From positions 10,299 to 18,883 of the forward strand of contig JALVRC010000031.1 of assembly GCA_027025255.1 (NCBI GenBank): DNA of 8,585 nt, read 5' to 3'. Under the pieces are notes generated by a model. It was not told the DNA's origin, did not search any database, and saw nothing but the letters and a program-made list of their open reading frames with translations. How positions within the stretch are numbered: position 1 is the stretch's first letter; every line of letters starts with the position of its first letter. This DNA comes from Caldifarciminota bacterium. Its GTDB lineage: Bacteria > Hydrothermota > Tepidihabitantia > B3-TA06 > JALVRC01. Positions 1 through 6,444 of this stretch are shown here, in pieces. A program made the translations under genes and the position numbers.

Positions 1-924
1 ATTTTTGATGAAAAGAAGGCTTATCTTTCCTCCCTGATAAACAGGATAGATATACTTAAAAAGGAGATTTTTGACTTAGGGCTTGATAAGCTCTATAATG
101 AGAGTAAGAGGATTATGAGCGAGATAGAGGTTTTAAAAGAAAACATTAAAGAGATACAGCTTAGGATTACCGGAATAACAAAAGATAAAGATAGCTTAAA
201 GGATAAAATAGAGGAATTAAGACTCAAAGCCCCTGAAAGCATAGATTTTAATGAGGAACTTCTGAACAATAGCATAGAAGAGCTTATATCTGAGAAAGTA
301 TTGCTTACAGAAAAAAAGGAAAAACTTGGTAAACTCAATTTTGAAGCAGAGGATTTTTTTCAGGTTGCAGAAGCAAGTTATTTAAGTTTTAAAAAAGAGT
401 ACGATGATATTACAGAAGCAGTTAAAAGACTTAAACAAATGCTTAAGGGTATTGAAGCAGAGGTGAGAAGGCTATTCAATAAAACTTTTCCAAAGATTCA
501 AAAGGCTTTTGAAAAAATCTTTGAGTACTTTTTCCCAGGTGGAAAGGGAGAGATTGTTTTTGAAGGGAGTGATATATTTTCCTCAAGAATATATTTGAGA
601 GCAGTTCCAAGCGGGAAGAAAACCAAAAGGCTAATACAGCTTTCAGACGGAGAGAAAGCAATGCTGGGTATCAGTTTTCTTTTTTCTCTGTTTGAAATAA
701 GCCCAGCACCGTTTCTTTTATTGGATGAGCTTGATGCTCCGCTGGATGATAAAAATATTATAAAATTCTCAGAATATTTAAAGCATATTAAAAAAATTAC
801 CCAGATAATAGTGGTAACTCATAATAAAAAAACAATGGAAATAGCTGATAGGCTTTTAGGGGTGACTGAAGACAGACCTGGAATATCTAAAGTAGTCTCT
901 GTGAATTTAAAGGAGGTTGTATGA
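1..924 (+). CDS. smc: SMC chromosome-segregation ATPase, C-terminal part (5' end outside window)
   Basis: The reading frame is open from base 1, so the first in-frame ATG (115) is internal and 307 C-terminal residues are visible. SMC proteins are ABC-type ATPases that dimerise through a hinge and, with kleisin partners, organise and help segregate the chromosome. Residues 1 to about 150 are Lys/Glu-rich coiled coil. The head lobe follows: FFPGGKGEIVFEG near 177-189, the signature LSDGEKA at 214-220, Walker B PFLLLDELDA at 237-246 with D242 and the catalytic E243, the D-loop (PLDD), the switch histidine in VVTHNKKTMEIADRL (H274), and the C-terminal GVTEDRPGISKVVSV, all in SMC order. The second signature residue is Asp where SMC proteins have Gly (bases 646-648). 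The Walker A half, hinge and most of the coil lie upstream. The stop overlaps the ftsY start by four bases. SMC is favoured over RecN or Rad50 by the GVT..PGISK tail. Confidence 0.96.
   Translation: MFDEKKAYLSSLINRIDILKKEIFDLGLDKLYNESKRIMSEIEVLKENIKEIQLRITGITKDKDSLKDKIEELRLKAPESIDFNEELLNNSIEELISEKVLLTEKKEKLGKLNFEAEDFFQVAEASYLSFKKEYDDITEAVKRLKQMLKGIEAEVRRLFNKTFPKIQKAFEKIFEYFFPGGKGEIVFEGSDIFSSRIYLRAVPSGKKTKRLIQLSDGEKAMLGISFLFSLFEISPAPFLLLDELDAPLDDKNIIKFSEYLKHIKKITQIIVVTHNKKTMEIADRLLGVTEDRPGISKVVSVNLKEVV
910..917 (+). promoter_or_regulatory. Ribosome binding site of ftsY
   Basis: AAGGAGGT lies inside the last codons of smc, with its AGGAGG core at 911-916, four bases before the ATG at 921. It is a near-perfect anti-16S match and fixes the start that overlaps the smc stop (ATGA, 921-924), an arrangement typical of translational coupling. 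Confidence 0.85.
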
Positions 925-1739
925 ATATATTAAAAAGTGCGCTAAAGGGTATAAGGAATATTTTTATACGTGCAAAAAATTTGGATGAAATTGAAGAGGC
1001 CCTTATAGAATCAGATGTTGGTGTAGAGTTAACGGATAAGATTTTAAAAGAATGTGGTGAGGATAAAGATTGTATAAGGAGAAAACTATTAGTAGAGCTT
1101 AAGGAGGTTGAGGCAGAACTAACTCTTGTAAGTAAGCCTACGGTAATTCTGGTTTTTGGAGTGAATGGCTCAGGGAAAACAACTACTGTTGCAAAACTTG
1201 CAAAGTATTTTAAAGCTTATAGACCTTTAATAGTATCTGCAGATACATTCAGGGATGCTGCCAATGAACAACTATCTGAATGGGCTAAAAAGGTCGGAGT
1301 AGATATTTTACGTTCTATAAAAGGACAGGATCCTGCAAGTGTTGTTTATGACGGATTGGAAAAGGCAATGAAAAAGGGGTATAATCCTGTAATCGTAGAT
1401 ACTGCCGGTAGATTGCATACCAGACGTGATTTAATGGGAGAGATTGTAAAAATCAATAAGGTTTCGGAAAAGATTCTTAAGAGGAAGCCTGATTATTCCA
1501 TAATGATACTTGATGCATCAACAGGGAGGAGCGGACTTGGACAGGCCAAAGAGTTTAAAAAGATTGCTAATCTTACAGGATTGATTATATCAAAAATGGA
1601 TGGAACAGCAAAAGCCGGAGTTGTTTTTTCAATTCACAGGGAGTTAGGGCTTAAGGTATACTTTATAGGGACAGGAGAAAGTGAGGAAGATCTTTTTAAA
1701 TTTAATAAGGAAAGGTTTATAGAGGCAATTATGGGGTGA
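921..1739 (+). CDS. ftsY: FtsY, signal recognition particle receptor GTPase
   Basis: FtsY docks signal-recognition-particle/ribosome complexes at the inner membrane; paired GTP hydrolysis with Ffh releases the nascent chain to the translocon. The 272 residues hold a short helical N domain (about 1-70) and a complete NG GTPase: P-loop GVNGSGKTTTVAKLA (80-94), ADTFRDAANEQL (107-118) keeping the catalytic-loop Arg111, DTAGRL (160-165), LDASTGRSGLGQAKEF (197-212), the guanine-specificity motif SKMDGTAKAG (224-233, usually TKLDG) and closing GTGESEEDL (250-258). FtsY is preferred over Ffh because there is no methionine-rich M domain and the protein ends with the FtsY-type RFIEAIMG. The acidic A domain that makes E. 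coli FtsY much longer is absent, as in many bacteria, so membrane contact must come from the N-terminal helix. Two slightly unusual positions are RDAA (usually RAAA) and TGRSG (usually TGQNA). It is probably co-transcribed with smc; its stop directly abuts the convergent mutS stop. Confidence 0.96.
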   Translation: MNILKSALKGIRNIFIRAKNLDEIEEALIESDVGVELTDKILKECGEDKDCIRRKLLVELKEVEAELTLVSKPTVILVFGVNGSGKTTTVAKLAKYFKAYRPLIVSADTFRDAANEQLSEWAKKVGVDILRSIKGQDPASVVYDGLEKAMKKGYNPVIVDTAGRLHTRRDLMGEIVKINKVSEKILKRKPDYSIMILDASTGRSGLGQAKEFKKIANLTGLIISKMDGTAKAGVVFSIHRELGLKVYFIGTGESEEDLFKFNKERFIEAIMG

Positions 1740-4274
1740 TTATGATATGAGTTTCTTTAGCTCTACAAGAAGATTCAATGCCTCAACAGGAGTAATATGA
1801 TTAAGGTCAATTTCTTTAAGCCGTAAAAGTACCTTATCCTTTTCATCTTCGTTGTAGAGATTCAACTGTACAGGTCTTTTTTTCTTCACCTTTTTAATAT
1901 CTATCTCTTCGCTTTTAACAAATGTGTCATATATTTCTTTTGCTTTCTCTATAATATGAAGGGGAATTCCTGCAAGTTTTGCCACATCTATCCCATAACT
2001 TTTATCAGATGGCCCTTTTTTTAGCTTTCTAAGAAAAACAATTTTCCCTTTGTTCCTTTCTATTTCTAAGTGATAATTTCTTATTTTTTTATAAAGTTCT
2101 TCAAGTCTACTGAGTTCATGGTAGTGGGTAGCGAATAGTACAAATGGAGGAGCAAGTTTTTCAATCAATGATTCAATAACAGCCCATGCTATTGCCATGC
2201 CATCATACGTTGATGTCCCTCTTCCTATTTCGTCCAAGATAACAAGACTTTTTTCATTTACGTTTAAAATTATATTGGCAGTTTCAATCATTTCTGCCAT
2301 GAATGTACTAATTCCCTGAGATACGTCATCACTGGCGCCAATACGAGTAAATATTCTTTCTATTATTCCGATGCTTGCTTTGTCTGCCGGGATAAAAGAG
2401 CCTGCCTGTGCAAGAAGAACATTTAGAGCAACCTGTCTCATATATGTAGATTTACCGGACATATTGGGTCCTGTAAGAATAATGGCTGGTATGTTTTCAT
2501 TTAGTTCTATATTATTGGGAATAAATTCTTCTTTTAGGGAAGCTTCAATAACAGGGTGTCGTGAAGCTTCAATATGTATGGCTTTATTTGTGTTTATCTT
2601 TGGCCTTATAAAATGTCTTTCAATTGCAATACTTGCAAAGCTTGATAGGACATCAAGTTCTGAAGTGATGTTAGCGAAATCTATTATTTTTTTGATATGT
2701 TGTGTTAAAACATCCTGTAGCTTTTTAAATTCATTGTATTCAATGATATTAGCTTTTTCTTGAGCTGTAAGAATCTCCTCTTCAAATTTCTTTAACTCTT
2801 CAGTTACAAACCTTTCAACATTTGTTAATGTTTGTTTTCTAAAATACCTTTCAGAAGGGATTTTGCTAAGATACGATTTAGGTATTTCAATAAAGAAACC
2901 GAAAACATTGTTATATTTTATCCGTAACTTCTCTATACCTGTTTTTTTCTTTTCTTCCTCTTCATAAGACTTAAGAATGTTTCTACTCTTTTCTTTCAGG
3001 GTTATAAGTTTTTTAAGCTCTTTTATAGAAGACGGTTTAAATATTCCTCCTTCAGTAGAAGTTATAGGTGGGTTCTCTACAAACATTTCCAGTATTTGTT
3101 TGGCTATTTTTTCTATATCTGGAATCTTTGAGTGGAGTTCTTTGAGTTTTGATGACTTTCTTTGTTTTAGGAAGTTTCTGTATTGTTTTTCAAGGACAAG
3201 GGTCTTGGCTATGAAGAATACCTCTCTTGGGTTAATGTTGTTTGTAACGATTTTAGCACTGTATCTTTCTATATCTCCTGTAAGGGAAAGAATCTCTCTT
3301 AGGTCGTTAAGGGCATTACGGTCTTTTACAAGTTCTTCAACTGCATCAAGTCTTTGTATTATACTCTTTTTCTCTATTAAAGGGAAAAGAAGCCATTTCT
3401 TTAAGGTCCTGTGTCCCTGTGGGGTTAGTGTCCTTTTAATACTCCATATGAGAGACCCCTGTTCTCGGCCATCTGAAAGTCTTTTAAGAATTTCAAGGTT
3501 TCTTATGGTAAATCTATCCATATAAAGGTATTTTGTATTCAAAAACCTTTTAGGGGGTAGTATATGCTTTAGTGTTTGTTTTTTTTGCTCGGAAACAAAT
3601 TTTAAAAGCACGCCTGAGGCGATTAATGCAGCGTTCTCTTCCTTTTTAAAGAATGGGAGTTCTTTAACATCAAGATATGTTTTTAGAAATTCTATAGCTG
3701 TTTCATTGTAAAGCTTTTCTGAAACAGGTGTGTAGTATATATCAATTGAAGTATTCTCAGGAGCTAATACTTCACCCGGATTAAGTTTAGCAATTAAGGC
3801 TTTAATGTCATTATTCTCAACCATACCAGCGACAAATTCACCATTGGTTACATCAAGATATGCAATTCCCGATTTATTTGCTCGTGGAAAGAGTGAAAAT
3901 ATATAGTTAAATCCAGCCTCTGAAATAAGATCTGGCCTTGTAATCGTTCCCGGGGAAATTACCTCAACTACCTCTCTTTTTAGTAATTTTTTACCTTTGG
4001 AAGGTTTTTCCATCTGTTCGCAGATAGCCAATTTAAGGCCTTCATCAATCAGTTTTTTAAGATATTTGTTAAGACTTCTCACAGGAATCCCAGCTAAAGG
4101 ATACTTTTCCTTTTTGTATGTTCTGCTTGTAAGTGTTATTCCCAGAACCTTAGATGCTGTTTTTGCATCCTCGTAAAACATTTCATAGAAATCTCCCATT
4201 CTAAACAGAAGGAGTGCATCCCTGTAACGGGTTTTAATACTCTTATACTGTTCTATTATTGGAGAGTCTTTCAA
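1740..4274 (-). CDS. mutS: MutS DNA mismatch repair ATPase
   Basis: MutS clamps DNA, recognises mispairs and small loops, then, after ADP/ATP exchange, slides and recruits MutL. The 844-residue length is close to E. coli MutS. The mismatch-reading Phe-X-Glu is present in RMGDFYEMF (F29, E31), which marks MutS1 and excludes MutS2. Connector and lever/clamp domains follow (about 125-545). The ATPase has Walker A TGPNMSGKST (601-610), the composite-site motif GASDDVSQGISTFMAEM (646-662), Walker B VILDEIGRGTSTYDG (678-692) and ATHYHEL (715-721). The C-terminal helices (ITPVEALNLLVELK, 827-840) are intact. In domain I the usual P-x-H-A motif reads PVRSLNKYL (64-72). The start codon is TTG (4274-4272): it lies four codons after an in-frame stop (4286-4284), and the first internal Met (M26) would remove the N-terminus. 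No Shine-Dalgarno sits at normal spacing; it begins one base after the upstream TPR/SPOR stop, so reinitiation is likely. No mutL lies in the window. Confidence 0.97.
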   Translation of the reverse strand: MKDSPIIEQYKSIKTRYRDALLLFRMGDFYEMFYEDAKTASKVLGITLTSRTYKKEKYPLAGIPVRSLNKYLKKLIDEGLKLAICEQMEKPSKGKKLLKREVVEVISPGTITRPDLISEAGFNYIFSLFPRANKSGIAYLDVTNGEFVAGMVENNDIKALIAKLNPGEVLAPENTSIDIYYTPVSEKLYNETAIEFLKTYLDVKELPFFKKEENAALIASGVLLKFVSEQKKQTLKHILPPKRFLNTKYLYMDRFTIRNLEILKRLSDGREQGSLIWSIKRTLTPQGHRTLKKWLLFPLIEKKSIIQRLDAVEELVKDRNALNDLREILSLTGDIERYSAKIVTNNINPREVFFIAKTLVLEKQYRNFLKQRKSSKLKELHSKIPDIEKIAKQILEMFVENPPITSTEGGIFKPSSIKELKKLITLKEKSRNILKSYEEEEKKKTGIEKLRIKYNNVFGFFIEIPKSYLSKIPSERYFRKQTLTNVERFVTEELKKFEEEILTAQEKANIIEYNEFKKLQDVLTQHIKKIIDFANITSELDVLSSFASIAIERHFIRPKINTNKAIHIEASRHPVIEASLKEEFIPNNIELNENIPAIILTGPNMSGKSTYMRQVALNVLLAQAGSFIPADKASIGIIERIFTRIGASDDVSQGISTFMAEMIETANIILNVNEKSLVILDEIGRGTSTYDGMAIAWAVIESLIEKLAPPFVLFATHYHELSRLEELYKKIRNYHLEIERNKGKIVFLRKLKKGPSDKSYGIDVAKLAGIPLHIIEKAKEIYDTFVKSEEIDIKKVKKKRPVQLNLYNEDEKDKVLLRLKEIDLNHITPVEALNLLVELKKLIS

Positions 4275-4275
4275 T

Positions 4276-4989
4276 TTATCGCTTTACTACTCTTCCTCCG
4301 GCAATGCCTTTTTTATGCATGTTTTCTAAAGCCAATTTCGCATCCTTGAGAGTAGAAAATGCTCCGGACCATACTCTATAGAATATAACCCCCTGTATAT
4401 TTACCTCTTTTACATTAGCATCAAATCCTTTTTTCTTTACTGAGTTGGCAAGTTTCAGTGCATTGTTTTTATTCCTGAATGAACCCAGTTGAATGGTATA
4501 CAGAGCATTATTCAAGGGTGTTTTTTTTATTTCAAGTTTACTTAAATAGGAAATGTATTTGCTTGTAGGATTCAATAGTTTTAATTTATCGTGTACGATT
4601 TGTGCTGCCTTATCCTCTCCTGTAATAATATATATGTGATAAATCCAGAATAATACCTCTTCTTTTAGAGAAGAGGTAGGATAAATAGAACGTTCTTCTT
4701 TAAGAATTGTAAGTGCCTTATAATAAAATCCAAAAGCATAGTTCATTTTAGCAAGTTCCAGCATAGCACTGTCAGCATAAGGGCTTTTGCCTAATCTTAT
4801 TGACTTTGTGTAGTAAAGAGTTGCATCCTGTGCATTGGAAAGATGTCCAAGATATAGGTAGGCCTGAGCTTTTTTTTCTTTATTCTTACTTACTTTTACA
4901 AAAGATTTAAGTTCTTTTTCAGCTTTTTTAAAAGCACCATCATAGAACAGGGTGATCCCTTTAAGAGTAATAAATATCAATAGGTTCAT
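4276..4989 (-). CDS. TPR-repeat protein with C-terminal SPOR (peptidoglycan-binding) domain
   Basis: This is a 237-residue protein. SPOR domains bind glycan strands stripped of stem peptides, as found at division septa. The SPOR domain covers about residues 163-235: YTIQLGSFRNKNNALKLANS, then IFYRVWSGAFSTLKDAKLAL and a closing GRVVK. Before it, residues 11 to about 150 are helical and TPR-like (LFYDGAFKKAEKEL, QAYLYLGHL, AMLELAKMNYAFGFYYKALTIL). The N-terminus MNLLIFITLKGITLFYDG is hydrophobic but short and broken by a lysine, so a signal peptide or anchor is uncertain, although a SPOR protein should act in the periplasm. I chose the ATG at 4989-4987 because it overlaps the lapB stop as ATGA. 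An in-frame ATG at 5010 would add seven residues (MWKFYRK) and lengthen the overlap; neither has a strong ribosome binding site. A perfect 10-bp hairpin lies inside the gene (4654-4678). It sits between lapB and mutS, one base before the mutS start. The exact function is unknown. Confidence 0.85.
   Translation of the reverse strand: MNLLIFITLKGITLFYDGAFKKAEKELKSFVKVSKNKEKKAQAYLYLGHLSNAQDATLYYTKSIRLGKSPYADSAMLELAKMNYAFGFYYKALTILKEERSIYPTSSLKEEVLFWIYHIYIITGEDKAAQIVHDKLKLLNPTSKYISYLSKLEIKKTPLNNALYTIQLGSFRNKNNALKLANSVKKKGFDANVKEVNIQGVIFYRVWSGAFSTLKDAKLALENMHKKGIAGGRVVKR
4654..4678. repeat. Perfect 10-bp inverted repeat (hairpin) inside the TPR/SPOR gene
   Basis: TACCTCTTCT (4654-4663) and AGAAGAGGTA (4669-4678) are exact reverse complements separated by five bases. 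Neither strand has a T-run after the stem, so it does not look like an intrinsic terminator. In the minus-strand message it encodes roughly TSSLKEEV. Confidence 0.6.
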
Positions 4990-6104
4990 TTTTCTATAAA
5001 ATTTCCACATTCTTTACATATCCATTCAAATGTGGAAGATTCTTTCCCGCAAACAGGGCATGTGTAGTGCGTTTTCTTTATTAGCATATCAATGCTATTA
5101 AGAATTTCCATTGCTTCCTGAGGTATTTTGTATAGATACATTTTCCCAACAAGAAGTATAATGTTTTCCTCTTTATTATACATATCTTTGGAAAGAGCGA
5201 TTGAGCCTTTCTTTCTATATATATCAGCAAGCTCTCTTTTTATATAGATATCTTCAGGTAGCTCTGTCTCGAGTTTTTCAAGTATAGGAACAATACGCTC
5301 GTATTCTCCTTGGTCTAAAAGTATTGTTGATATTTTTGGAAGACATATTTCATAATATTGAGGTTTTTTTTCAATACATTCTATGTATTTTTTTAAAGCT
5401 TTTTTGACCTCTTGCTTTTCAGAAAGTAATTTACCTTCCAAATAGAGTAGATACGGGTGATTTTTTGCATACTTTTTCATTTTTGCAAGCATATTCTCTT
5501 GCTCTTTGAGATTGTCCTTTCCTTTGTCTATTGTATAAAGATAATATGGTAGAAGAAAATCCTGGGAGTAGCTTTTACTAAAGGTTTGTAAGAATTCTTT
5601 AAGTCCTGAGAGATTATCAGTTTTAATGTAAAGGGAGGCTGTTTTTTTAAAGTATTCTTCGTCATATGTTAAATGCAGGTATTCATTTAATACAGATATA
5701 GCTCTTTCAAGCCTGCCTTCTTCTATATAGTCTTCTCCAAGCTCTCTATAAATAAGTTTTTCCTGGTAAGAGGTGAGTGATGTACGTACAGTCAGGGATT
5801 GATGTATGTTCGTAGCCTTTTCATATTCTCCTTTTTTCCTGGCTAATATTCCGAGTCTAATATAGGCATCTATATTGTCGCTATCTTGCATAACAACCTT
5901 TTTAAAGTATTTATACGCTTTCTCGTAATCTTTGTCAATCATTAATATGAGTCCTACAATGTAAGGATCACCTTCTATATTGTTGTTTTCTTTTTTCCTT
6001 AAGGCAGAATTTTTGTTTTTCTTTCCTTTAAATAAAAGTAAGATAATTAATATAATTATAACAAGGAGTATTGCTCCACCTATGTAATAGTAATAGTTAT
6101 TCAT
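4986..6104 (-). CDS. lapB: LapB-like membrane-anchored TPR protein with C-terminal zinc ribbon
   Basis: LapB (YciM) is an inner-membrane, cytoplasm-facing TPR protein that in E. coli controls FtsH proteolysis of LpxC and so sets lipopolysaccharide output. The 372 residues start with one transmembrane helix (about 8-25, GGAILLVIIILIILLLF) followed by a basic stop. TPR-type helices run from about 47 to 340, with the LapB-characteristic stretch IRLGILARKKGEYEKATNIH (82-101) and LGEDYIEEGRLERAI (122-136). The rubredoxin-like zinc ribbon at the end has C349-P-V-C352 and C363-K-E-C366. E. coli LapB is 389 residues and has the same architecture. The start is the ATG at 6104, six bases after AGGAGG; upstream in-frame ATG (6119) and TTG (6128) codons would place that site inside the gene. 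It overlaps lapA by eight bases and its stop overlaps the next gene as ATGA. Assignment is strong on domain order and on pairing with lapA; conservation of the LpxC/FtsH role is inferred. Confidence 0.88.
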   Translation of the reverse strand: MNNYYYYIGGAILLVIIILIILLLFKGKKNKNSALRKKENNNIEGDPYIVGLILMIDKDYEKAYKYFKKVVMQDSDNIDAYIRLGILARKKGEYEKATNIHQSLTVRTSLTSYQEKLIYRELGEDYIEEGRLERAISVLNEYLHLTYDEEYFKKTASLYIKTDNLSGLKEFLQTFSKSYSQDFLLPYYLYTIDKGKDNLKEQENMLAKMKKYAKNHPYLLYLEGKLLSEKQEVKKALKKYIECIEKKPQYYEICLPKISTILLDQGEYERIVPILEKLETELPEDIYIKRELADIYRKKGSIALSKDMYNKEENIILLVGKMYLYKIPQEAMEILNSIDMLIKKTHYTCPVCGKESSTFEWICKECGNFIEK

Positions 6105-6444
6105 TTTCTTCCTCCTCATCTTCCTCAATTAATTCTTGTGGTAGATATCCTTTCTTTTCTGCAAAAGGTAAATTCCTTAGCTTGTCAAGTTCTTCCTTTA
6201 AACGACTTTTTTCTTTCTTCAATTTCCCAATGATTGATTTTTGATGTAACCATTCAAATATTGAGAAAATTCCAGTAATTATAACACCGGCAAGGAAGGC
6301 ATATAAAACAATAAGAGCCAGAGGGATATTTTGATATATTTTTCCAATTACGTTAACACTGACCTTAAATTCATAGTTTAGAAATGTAAAAATTAGAAGT
6401 GCTGCAAATATAATTAAAAAGACTACGTTTCTTAAGACACTCAT
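6097..6444 (-). CDS. lapA: LapA-domain inner-membrane protein (lipopolysaccharide assembly protein A, DUF1049)
   Basis: This is a 115-residue integral membrane protein. Two hydrophobic helices are clear, about 5-24 (RNVVFLIIFAALLIFTF) and 41-62 (PLALIVLYAFLAGVIITGIF), separated by a short loop with FLNYEFKVSVNVIG. A charged helix follows at about 68-92 (KLKKEKSRLKEELDKLR), consistent with a short cytoplasmic coiled coil, and then a very acidic tail, EEDEEEENE. This matches the LapA/YciS topology; in E. coli LapA is encoded next to LapB and acts with it in LPS homeostasis. The start ATG overlaps the miaB stop as ATGA (6441-6444) and has an AGGAGG seven bases upstream. The purine-rich codons of the acidic tail also carry the ribosome binding site of lapB. 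The LapA call is firm from topology plus neighbour; the sequence itself is short and weakly conserved. Confidence 0.85.
   Translation of the reverse strand: MSVLRNVVFLIIFAALLIFTFLNYEFKVSVNVIGKIYQNIPLALIVLYAFLAGVIITGIFSIFEWLHQKSIIGKLKKEKSRLKEELDKLRNLPFAEKKGYLPQELIEEDEEEENE
6111..6116 (-). promoter_or_regulatory. Ribosome binding site that decides the lapB start
   Basis: On the minus strand AGGAGG at 6116-6111 lies six bases before the ATG at 6104. It sits within the last codons of lapA (the Asp-Glu-Glu-Glu tail) and favours the 6104 start over the in-frame ATG at 6119 and TTG at 6128. Confidence 0.8.

Noticed and set aside
1722..1784. GAGGCA/TGCCTC pairing spanning the ftsY-mutS junction
   Set aside because: A six-base stem with a loop of about 50 bases and no T-run is not a credible bidirectional terminator.
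1856..1883. Possible terminator upstream of the T7 run near 1877-1883
   Set aside because: The best stem is six pairs with two G-T wobbles and a 12-base loop, so it is not distinguishable from chance in A+T-rich sequence.
2539..2574. 12-bp direct repeat GAAGCTTCAATA (2539-2550 and 2563-2574)
   Set aside because: It encodes the repeated IEAS on either side of the conserved RHP segment of MutS, so protein sequence explains it.
2371..3525. Two plus-strand open frames (2371-2763 and 2977-3525) opposite mutS
   Set aside because: They are antisense to conserved MutS lever and ATPase coding sequence, are rich in Ser/Leu/Phe as expected for a reverse-frame shadow, and show no recognisable domain.
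3993..4009. Small stem ACCTT/AAGGT followed by five T residues on the plus strand
   Set aside because: Only five base pairs with a three-base loop, deep inside mutS on the antisense strand; too weak to call a terminator.
6104..6128. Longer lapB starting at TTG 6128 or ATG 6119
   Set aside because: The strong AGGAGG at 6116-6111 is correctly spaced only for the ATG at 6104, which also gives a clean N-terminal membrane helix.
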